This document shows positions 7,085 through 14,813 of a stretch of 15,701 bases of DNA, one piece after another. Each line of letters begins with the position of its first letter. Within the stretch, counting starts at the first letter, position 1. Source of the DNA: Clostridium sp. SCN 57-10 (GTDB taxonomy: Bacteria > Bacillota > Clostridia > Oscillospirales > Butyricicoccaceae); the NCBI GenBank assembly GCA_001725215.1, contig MEFT01000027.1:1-15701 (forward strand), given 5' to 3'. The notes below the pieces were generated by a model, which saw only the letters and a program-made list of their open reading frames with translations, was not told the origin of the DNA and made no database searches. The position numbers were made by a program, and so were the translations under genes.

Positions 7085-7113
7085 AGTCTATCAGCTTTCG
7101 CCCCCGTGCGCAA
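7085..7113 (-). promoter_or_regulatory. Possible promoter of the GNAT gene
   Basis: On the minus strand TTGCGC (7108-7113), 17 bases and TAGACT (7085-7090) lie about 30 bases upstream of the start codon. Both boxes are imperfect, so this is a moderate call. The 7114-7230 stretch between it and the secA promoter shows nothing else I can name. Confidence 0.4.
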
Positions 7114-7265
7114 TCAAAGGCAGAAAACTCCCTGAAATCCAAAGGGCGGATAGCGAGCCATTTGCGAGCGCGTCAGGGAAGTGGCGCAGATCGTTTGGCA
7201 ATGCGCGCAAAATCAAATGCTGAACGTTCATTTTACAAACTTTTTATTTCTTTTCCATAAAAATG

Positions 7266-7274
7266 TGCTACAAT
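7266..7274 (+). promoter_or_regulatory. Extended -10 promoter of secA
   Basis: TGCTACAAT is an extended -10 box (TGN followed by TACAAT) about 50 bases before the secA start. An A/T-rich tract (7231-7263) lies upstream. No good -35 box is placed at 17 bp, as often seen with extended -10 promoters. Confidence 0.6.
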
Positions 7275-7323
7275 ATAGCGAGAATACGGCCAGATAGACC
7301 TTGATTAATAAAGGAGAAACGCT

Positions 7324-10053
<2,730 letters not shown>

Positions 10054-10059
10054 GTGCTT

Positions 10060-10083
10060 AAAGGGGGGATCCCACTCCCCCTT
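10060..10083 (+). other. G/C-run hairpin between secA and mgsA
   Basis: AAGGGGG (10061-10067) can pair with CCCCCTT (10077-10083). There is no T tract, so it is not a typical terminator. It lies 11 bases before the mgsA Shine-Dalgarno sequence AGGAGG (10095-10100). It could stabilise the secA message end or modulate mgsA translation. Confidence 0.45.
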
Positions 10084-10107
10084 CGAATATAGACAGGAGG
10101 GATTCGT

Positions 10108-10569
10108 ATGGAATACAGCGATACTATCCGCATCGAAATGGGAAAGCAAAAGCGCATCGCGCTCGTCGCGCATGACGGCCGCAAGCAGGATATGGTGAAC
10201 TGGGCGCGCGAAAACAAAGAAAAGCTCGCGTATCACTTCCTGTGCGGCACGGGCACGACCTCGCGCCTCATCGCGAGCGAGCTTTCGCTGCCCGTCACGC
10301 CGCTTAACTCGGGCCCGCTCGGCGGCGACATGCAGATCGCCTCGCGTATCGTCGAGGGCAAGATTGACCTGATGATCTTTTTCTGGGACCCGCTGACGGC
10401 GCAGCCCCACGACCCGGACGTCAAGGCCTTGCTTCGCATCGCGGCGCTTTACAACATCCCCGTTGCGACCAACCGCGCCACGGCCGACTTCTTGCTCGCT
10501 TCGCCGTATATGACGGAGGACTATGAGCGCGAAGTCATTGATTATTCGGTTCGCCTGCGCCGCAAATAG
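10108..10569 (+). CDS. mgsA: Methylglyoxal synthase
   Basis: MgsA converts dihydroxyacetone phosphate to methylglyoxal and phosphate, a bypass that relieves sugar-phosphate stress. The 153-residue length matches the family. The E. coli active-site residues are all present with a constant offset of three: H22 (ALVAHDG), D74 (GGDMQ), D94 (FFWDPL), H101 and D104 (PHDPDVKALLRIAALYNIP). The phosphate-binding segment is GTGTTSRLI and the ATNRATADFLLASP stretch is standard. The ATG at 10108 has AGGAGG seven bases upstream. It lies 54 bases after secA and 37 before the next gene, so it is probably cotranscribed with both. No glyoxalase gene is in view. Confidence 0.96.
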   Translation: MEYSDTIRIEMGKQKRIALVAHDGRKQDMVNWARENKEKLAYHFLCGTGTTSRLIASELSLPVTPLNSGPLGGDMQIASRIVEGKIDLMIFFWDPLTAQPHDPDVKALLRIAALYNIPVATNRATADFLLASPYMTEDYEREVIDYSVRLRRK

Positions 10570-10606
10570 CGCGCCGCGGGCAGCATAAGGACGGGAGGAA
10601 GCACTG

Positions 10607-11293
10607 ATGCACTTTACCGAACGGCACCATGCCTTCATCACGGCAAAATATTATGAAATGCTGCGCGACGGCGGCTTTGCCGACGCCCGCGCCGTGTTCC
10701 GCCGCGCCACCCAGCGCTATGCGGAGCAGCGCGGCGCGCGTATGGCGCAGCGCGCCCTGCGCGACGGACGTACGCTCGACTTCGCCGCCTATCGCGACTA
10801 TTGCGAGTGGGAGCCGACCGAGCAGGCACTCTCTGCGAGCGGCGCACCCGTAGAAACATGGGACGAAAACAGCGACAGTTACCTGCGCATCCCCCACTGC
10901 GAGTGGAGCGAGCAGTATCTTGCCATGGGGCTTGCCGATGGCGCGGAGGACTATTGCGCCGTGCTCGATGCATCGATCGTGCGCGGGTTTAATCCCGAGC
11001 TTCGCTATGACGTGCTGCACGTCATGCACAAAAACCGCGACCATTGTCTGCATTGCCGCAGAGGCGGCGCGGGTATGGCGCCCGCCGAGAAGCCGCAAAA
11101 CTGCCTGCGCCCGTTTGTATACCACTGCGCGCACGCGTTTTATGCCTATGCGGAGGTGTTCACCGCCGTTTACGGCAGCCGCGGCGCGCTGCTTGCCGCC
11201 CATGTGCTTGAGGCGTTCGCCATGGAGTATGGCTATGAAATGGCTGATGCACTGGTGCGCTATCGCGACGTAAACTTTAATGTAATCGACTAA
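10607..11293 (+). CDS. L-2-amino-thiazoline-4-carboxylate hydrolase-like protein
   Basis: The 228-residue protein resembles the ATC_hydrolase family, whose founding members open 2-amino-thiazoline-4-carboxylate to N-carbamoyl-cysteine during bacterial cysteine synthesis. Visible family features are RGARMAQRAL in the first third, a conserved PHCEWSEQY, a DYCAVLDASIVRGFNPEL block, and a following cysteine pair in RDHCLHC. The protein is rich in Cys and His. No signal peptide or membrane segment is seen. GGAGG (10594-10598) precedes the ATG. It is third in the likely secA-mgsA unit. Many family members occur outside cysteine pathways and lack proven ATC activity, so the substrate is open. I am confident of the family resemblance, less so of the reaction. 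Confidence 0.7.
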   Translation: MHFTERHHAFITAKYYEMLRDGGFADARAVFRRATQRYAEQRGARMAQRALRDGRTLDFAAYRDYCEWEPTEQALSASGAPVETWDENSDSYLRIPHCEWSEQYLAMGLADGAEDYCAVLDASIVRGFNPELRYDVLHVMHKNRDHCLHCRRGGAGMAPAEKPQNCLRPFVYHCAHAFYAYAEVFTAVYGSRGALLAAHVLEAFAMEYGYEMADALVRYRDVNFNVID

Positions 11294-11298
11294 GACCG

Positions 11299-11329
11299 AA
11301 AGGGGGGATGCTTAGGGGCATTTATCCCC
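11299..11329 (+). other. G-run hairpin after the ATC-hydrolase-like gene
   Basis: GGGGAT (11304-11309) pairs with ATCCCC (11324-11329), with a possible inner ATGC/GCAT stem. It starts with the same 11-mer, AAAGGGGGGAT, that follows secA at 10060-10070. There is no clear T tract, so termination is uncertain. The stretch 11330-11350 holds nothing I recognise. Confidence 0.4.
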
Positions 11330-11350
11330 GTCCATAGGAATGCTGAAAAT

Positions 11351-11376
11351 CAAAAGAAAAGACACCTCGCGGCGTC
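11351..11376 (-). terminator. Rho-independent terminator of the hydrolase cassette
   Basis: On the minus strand a 6-bp stem (GACGCC with GGTGTC, one G-T wobble; 11371-11376 with 11361-11366) with a GCGA tetraloop runs into TTTTCTTTTG (complement of 11351-11360). It lies about 130 bases past the hydrolase stop. Confidence 0.65.
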
Positions 11377-11503
11377 AGTCAAATAAGTAAACCGCACAGA
11401 GGTAATCCTAAAACGCCGATATGCCAATGGATGAGCTCCATGCGGCAGCTTTTTCCACAAACTGAGAGGGAGAGCAGACTGATACCGTATGCGGAAGAAG
11501 CTT

Positions 11504-12232
11504 TTATTCAAGGCCATCCAAAAACGGCTCTGCAACCTTCAGCCATTGCTCAGGCAGATACAATGCCAAGTATCCGTGATTGCAGCCCTTGGCTTCATAT
11601 ATTTCGCAGGATGGCACATAAGATTGGAACAGCTTTGCGGACTTCTTGACGCACGCCATCTCCTTTTCGCCGTACCAGTACATCACCTTTGCCGTCGTAT
11701 CCTGCACGCTCTTTTTGAGTGTATATTGCATCATATAGGTGCGGTACAGAGCATAAAGGGTCTGCTTTCTCAGTCGCGGCATATCCTGCATATAGTATTT
11801 TTGGATTTCTTCGGGATACCGCAAGGGAGTTTTCGATAATATCTTCATTTGAAAACGGCAAGCTCTTTCTCCAAACATTAATCCGCCAAACAGCCAAACC
11901 GTTGCGATGCAAAAGCGAGCCATGAGCGGATTTGGATAACAGATGCTTCCGTCAATGATTGCCTTTTTTGCCAAATCCGGCTTTCTGGAGAGCAGCTCCA
12001 TGACGATTTGACCGCCCAGCGATATGCCGCACAAAGCATACAGCCCGCCGGAACAGTTTTGCTCAATATAGGCAAGCAGCCGATCCGCGGTGTCCTCCGT
12101 GGAGATATACTCTGTCGCATATTCCTCGCCGTGTCCATCCAGCGTGGGCAGTATCACATGAAACCGATCGGACAACGCTTCGGCTTGCCGCAGGTAATTC
12201 CACCACGCGTTTCCACCGCCATGTATCATCAT
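11504..12232 (-). CDS. Alpha/beta hydrolase
   Basis: The 242-residue protein is an alpha/beta hydrolase fold enzyme of unknown substrate. It shows the oxyanion HGGG (residues 4-7), the nucleophile elbow CGISLGG with S71, an acid candidate in YWYGEKEMA (E189 or E191) and the histidine GCNHGY (H219). The acid is glutamate where most family members have aspartate. The ATG at 12232 overlaps the TGA of the upstream membrane gene by ATGA, suggesting coupled translation. The protein starts only two residues before HGGG, so the usual first beta strand is largely missing. Codons just upstream in the same frame read like that strand (KKIHELGCKDNPTI) but have no ATG, GTG or TTG. It sits in an AT-richer cassette with a regulator and a membrane protein. 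Confidence 0.8.
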   Translation of the reverse strand: MMIHGGGNAWWNYLRQAEALSDRFHVILPTLDGHGEEYATEYISTEDTADRLLAYIEQNCSGGLYALCGISLGGQIVMELLSRKPDLAKKAIIDGSICYPNPLMARFCIATVWLFGGLMFGERACRFQMKILSKTPLRYPEEIQKYYMQDMPRLRKQTLYALYRTYMMQYTLKKSVQDTTAKVMYWYGEKEMACVKKSAKLFQSYVPSCEIYEAKGCNHGYLALYLPEQWLKVAEPFLDGLE

Positions 12233-12495
12233 GATGGTGGGATTATCTTTACACCCAAGTTCGTGTATTTTCTTTTGACATCCCTCTCATTTGCTCCATT
12301 GTTTTTAAACCGAGCACACCATATCATCGTGCGATAGGCGAAAACGGCAATCAAGATCCCCACGGTTATGACCATGGCCGCATATGTCCACGTCGACACA
12401 GCGCCTCGGATGATGAACAGAATAACGGCTATAAAGAGGATAAAAAGGGTAAATGCCGCTAAGTTTTTGTAGATTTCCGTGTGATTGCGATTCAT
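12229..12495 (-). CDS. Small two-helix membrane protein of unknown function
   Basis: I do not recognise this 88-residue protein. It has a short polar N terminus (MNRNHTEIYKN), a hydrophobic segment at about residues 13-33 (AFTLFILFIAVILFIIRG) and a second at about 37-58 (TYAAMVITVGILIAVFAYRT), then a basic tail (RFKNN, DVKRKY). This predicts a two-pass inner membrane protein. The ATG at 12495 is ten bases from AGGAG (12506-12510); the GTG at 12504 is only one base away and unlikely. The gene ends in an ATGA overlap with the hydrolase, so the two are probably coupled. Its last residues are read from DNA that in another frame looks like hydrolase N terminus, so its true C terminus may be disturbed. 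Confidence 0.65.
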   Translation of the reverse strand: MNRNHTEIYKNLAAFTLFILFIAVILFIIRGAVSTWTYAAMVITVGILIAVFAYRTMIWCARFKNNGANERDVKRKYTNLGVKIIPPS

Positions 12496-12613
12496 CGTTC
12501 CCACGCTCCTTCATTTGATTCGTTTTAGCATAAGAACGCAAAATTTTTTTTGCGGTCGATTTTGTGATGCGTTACAGCCGGATAGTCAAGCAGCACATGG
12601 CTTGGCCAGAGCA

Positions 12614-13126
12614 TCAAGGCTTGCTCTTGTTTGGTGGAGCAGAGATAATAGACAATTTCCGCAGCGCGCGGCCATCACCCGGCTTATGATTGATATAGGG
12701 GCTCACCACATCAGCAATCTCTTGCAGCAGCTGCGCATATTCCTGTTCCGTCACATTTAGCATGATGGAGGTAAATAAGACATTGTCTTTGCGGTAGTCA
12801 TTACGCTTGTCTTCGAAATATTTGTTCATCTCCTGCATCGACTCCAGATGAAAAGCCGTGGAGAGCGCCGAAGCATTGTCTCCGTCTGCAAAGCTGAAAT
12901 CCTCCTTGATGGCGTAGGTTTTTTCCACCGTGCCTCGAACCCGAGTTTCATCGACCACTTGGATGACCTGATGTTTTTCTAAAATGCTAAGATGATGATA
13001 CACTGTTGCGCGGGGAATATCCTTCAGATTTTCAATTAGGTCCAGTGCCCGTGCATTCTTGTGAACGCGAATATACTGTAAAATACGATATCTTGCCGGG
13101 TTCAAAATAAGTTTTGCATGATCCAT
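12614..13126 (-). CDS. ArsR-like winged-helix transcriptional regulator
   Basis: The 170-residue protein begins with a winged helix-turn-helix (about residues 8-72). NPARYRILQYI starts helix 1, IPRATVYHHLSILEKHQVI is the recognition helix region, and VDETRVRGTVEKTYAI is the wing. This fits ArsR-type or HTH_20 regulators. The C-terminal part (about 75-160) is helical and lacks a metal-binding cysteine pattern, so a metal sensor role is not supported. It is the first gene of the AT-richer minus-strand cassette, 118 bases before the membrane gene. Its promoter region has three TATAGTC half-sites, which suggests autorepression. A GAAGGG lies about ten bases before the ATG. The inducer is unknown. 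Confidence 0.8.
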   Translation of the reverse strand: MDHAKLILNPARYRILQYIRVHKNARALDLIENLKDIPRATVYHHLSILEKHQVIQVVDETRVRGTVEKTYAIKEDFSFADGDNASALSTAFHLESMQEMNKYFEDKRNDYRKDNVLFTSIMLNVTEQEYAQLLQEIADVVSPYINHKPGDGRALRKLSIISAPPNKSKP

Positions 13127-13150
13127 ACATGGCCGCCCTTCAAATAAATG

Positions 13151-13198
13151 ATATAGTCCAAAAAAATAGACTATATGAATGCTCTTATTATAGTCTAA
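13151..13198. promoter_or_regulatory. TATAGTC repeat operator candidate
   Basis: ATATAGTC (13151-13158) and GACTATAT (13169-13176) form a perfect 8-bp inverted repeat with a 10-base spacer. A third half-site, TATAGTCTAA (13189-13198), overlaps the -10 box of the regulator promoter. The location between the promoter and the regulator start fits an autoregulatory site. Confidence 0.6.
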
Positions 13199-13214
13199 TT
13201 TTTTAGATTGTCAA
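13187..13214 (-). promoter_or_regulatory. Consensus SigA promoter of the regulator/membrane/hydrolase cassette
   Basis: On the minus strand TTGACA (13209-13214), a 16-bp spacer and TATAAT (13187-13192) are both perfect boxes. They lie about 60 bases before the regulator start. Confidence 0.85.
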
Positions 13215-13357
13215 GAGGTAAGTTGTTTGCGGCATCGAACGGAAAACCAGACGTCCGTAACCTGCAGCGCAAGAGATATTTTTTTCATGTTGCATCAGAC
13301 AGCGCAAGTCAACGGCCTTCGTCGACCTCCTTGGGCTTGTCCCTTTCACAAGAACAC
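13215..13357. other. Intergenic stretch without recognised features
   Basis: Between the cassette promoter and the terminator at 13358 I see no gene. A 25-codon minus-strand frame (13211-13288) has no ribosome binding site and runs into the promoter. Nothing else can be supported here. Confidence 0.5.
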
Positions 13358-13387
13358 AAATCGCACAGGAGTATTCCTGTGCGATTT
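13358..13387 (-). terminator. Terminator of the Nudix operon, possibly bidirectional
   Basis: A perfect 13-bp stem (13358-13370 with 13375-13387, core TCGCACAGGA) has a four-base loop. It is about 50 bases past the Nudix stop on the minus strand. The T tract is weak on the minus strand and better on the plus strand (TTTTGTCATATTTT), but no plus-strand gene leads into it. Confidence 0.7.
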
Positions 13388-13440
13388 TGTCATATTTTGT
13401 TTGCGTTAATTTGGGCTTGCGTTTGCCGTCACCTTCTGGG

Positions 13441-13896
13441 TTACAGCAGGCGCAGATGCCACGCGTCGTCGCGGCGCTGATAGCAAAACTCGCTTAAATC
13501 GTCGCGCTCAAACACCTCAAGCATCCGCTCGAAATCGTGCGCAAGCGTATACTCGCGCAGCGCGGCGCGCGGAATCCAAAAAACGCGGCCCTCGTCGGAG
13601 CCGGTCGGCGTACCCGAAAAACGGTCGGTTTTGTAAAACAGCACGACGTAGCGCGCGTCGTCCTTTGTCTGAAACTGCTTGACGCCGCACAGCCGCGGCG
13701 CTTCGATCACAAGCCCTGTTTCCTCCAGCACCTCGCGCGTGACGGCGTCGGCAAACGCCTCGCCGCGCTCGACGTGCCCGCCGGGAAACGTAATGCCCGG
13801 CCAGTCGGGGTTAAGCCGCTCCTGCACCAAAATGTTGCCGTCGCTGTCATACACCATGCACATGACGGTAAATTCCGCCACCTCGCTTCGCCCCAT
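13441..13896 (-). CDS. Nudix hydrolase (MutT-like)
   Basis: The 151-residue protein is a Nudix hydrolase, which cleaves nucleoside diphosphates linked to another group, for example oxidised nucleotides. The complete Nudix box is present at about residues 39-61: GGHVERGEAF followed by REVLEETGL, with the metal-binding REVLEE core. The first strand region (EFTVMCMVYDSDGNILVQER) is typical. GGAGG (13906-13910) is nine bases before the ATG. It is the last gene of a three-gene operon, 15 bases after the SHOCT-like gene. The substrate cannot be predicted; 8-oxo-dGTP and nucleotide sugars are both possible. Confidence 0.9.
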   Translation of the reverse strand: MGRSEVAEFTVMCMVYDSDGNILVQERLNPDWPGITFPGGHVERGEAFADAVTREVLEETGLVIEAPRLCGVKQFQTKDDARYVVLFYKTDRFSGTPTGSDEGRVFWIPRAALREYTLAHDFERMLEVFERDDLSEFCYQRRDDAWHLRLL

Positions 13897-13911
13897 GTCG
13901 CACTTCCTCCG

Positions 13912-14172
13912 TTATAATGTAATCCGAATATGGTCGCCGTCCGCGCTGTCGACCGAAACAAGCTCCAGGTGCGGGTGAATGCGCTTCATGCGGTTCAGTT
14001 CGCGCATCAGCCTGCGTATGTCGTGCGCCTGCAGATGCGCGCCCGCTTCACCCGGCACGTATTTTTGAACGGCCGTCTTGGCAAGCAACGCCGTCAAGCT
14101 GTTGAACAGCAAGCGGGTGGGAAAAACAACGCGGATCGTCTTGTCCCCCGCTGCATGCACCAGAATGCGCAT
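13912..14172 (-). CDS. Small SHOCT-like protein related to the upstream regulator's tail
   Basis: The 86-residue protein starts MRILVHAAGDKTIRVVFP and ends HPHLELVSVDSADGDHIRITL. Both ends resemble the C-terminal domain of the upstream XRE protein (ICVNSSEGDKVRVNLP and KLVEIESSDGDTVEIVVD). The pattern matches SHOCT-like domains found at the N terminus of YvlB/LiaX-type proteins, a family connected to envelope stress. No membrane segment or catalytic motif is seen. The start ATG is one base after the upstream TGA (TGACATG), with no good ribosome binding site, so translation is probably coupled. It may be a binding partner or regulator of the XRE protein, but that is inference. Confidence 0.7.
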   Translation of the reverse strand: MRILVHAAGDKTIRVVFPTRLLFNSLTALLAKTAVQKYVPGEAGAHLQAHDIRRLMRELNRMKRIHPHLELVSVDSADGDHIRITL

Positions 14173-14173
14173 G

Positions 14174-14668
14174 TCAGTCTACCACAATTTCCACGGTGTC
14201 GCCGTCGCTGCTCTCGATCTCGACCAGCTTGCCGATCAGCCCGCGCTCGACAAGGGCGAGCACCTGCGCAAGGTCGATGTCGGGCAGCTTGACGCTGCCG
14301 GACACCTGCGACAGGCTGAGGCCCATTTCAATGCCGATTTTGACGAGCGGCATCGGCAGGTTGACGCGCACCTTGTCGCCCTCGGACGAATTGACGCAGA
14401 TGCGCAGAACAAGCGTGTCAAAGCTGCGCTTGCGGTCTGGGGGCAGCAGCTGCACGTCGGGCGCGCGCTCGCGCGACAGCAGCGCGTCGACGCTGACGCC
14501 GAACAGGTCGCCAAGGGCGGGCAGCAGCATGATGTCGGGGCACGACAGGTCGTTCTCCCATTTGGACACTGCCTGCGGCGACACGCTGAGGCGCTCTGCC
14601 AGTTCTTCCTGTGTGAAGCCGCGCTCGCGGCGCAGCTCGCCGATTTTTTTACCTATGGTTGTGCTCAT
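14174..14668 (-). CDS. XRE-family transcriptional regulator with SHOCT-like C-terminal domain
   Basis: The 164-residue protein has an N-terminal XRE helix-turn-helix (about residues 6-60: IGKKIGELRRERGFTQEELA, then SVSPQAVSKWEND and LPALGDLFGVSVDALL). After a linker with a DVQLLPPDRKR stretch comes a SHOCT-like domain (about 90-164) with EGDKVRVNLPMPLVK and IGKLVEIESSDGDTVEI. This pairing is common in clostridial regulators. I chose the ATG at 14668, ten bases from AAAGGAG (14679-14685); the GTG at 14677 is only one base from it. It leads a three-gene operon. I could not find a clear promoter in the 145 bases upstream. Its target genes and signal are unknown. Confidence 0.88.
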   Translation of the reverse strand: MSTTIGKKIGELRRERGFTQEELAERLSVSPQAVSKWENDLSCPDIMLLPALGDLFGVSVDALLSRERAPDVQLLPPDRKRSFDTLVLRICVNSSEGDKVRVNLPMPLVKIGIEMGLSLSQVSGSVKLPDIDLAQVLALVERGLIGKLVEIESSDGDTVEIVVD

Positions 14669-14782
14669 GGTTCCCACGCTCCTTTATGTAGTGATACCAT
14701 CTTACCGCTCGCACGCATCCGACGGAATGGAGCGGCGGTTGAATCGCCCCGCTTTGGCGCAACCAAGCGTGGAATATTCTAT

Positions 14783-14795
14783 CAACCATCGGTTG
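14783..14795. promoter_or_regulatory. Small inverted repeat upstream of the XRE gene
   Basis: CAACC (14783-14787) and GGTTG (14791-14795) form a 5-bp inverted repeat with a 3-base spacer, between the GntR stop and the XRE start. It could be an operator, but it is short and may be chance. Confidence 0.25.
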
Positions 14796-14812
14796 CAAAG
14801 GCCGTTTCGGCC
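14796..14812 (-). terminator. Weak terminator candidate after the GntR gene
   Basis: GGCCG and CGGCC (14800-14804 with 14808-14812) form a 5-bp stem with an AAA loop on the minus strand, followed only by TTTGC. It sits directly after the GntR stop codon. The short T run makes it doubtful. Confidence 0.3.
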
Positions 14813-14813
14813 G

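Noticed and set aside
11350..11535. Short minus-strand frame of 61 codons overlapping the hydrolase 3' end
   Set aside because: Different frame from the hydrolase, no family resemblance, and it runs through the terminator hairpin.
12537..12554. CGCAAAA/TTTTGCG hairpin between the regulator and membrane genes
   Set aside because: The stem is mostly A-T with no T tract after it in the direction of transcription, so it is not a convincing terminator.
13211..13288. 25-codon minus-strand frame starting MKKISLALQV
   Set aside because: No ribosome binding site, very short, and it overlaps the -35 box of the regulator promoter.
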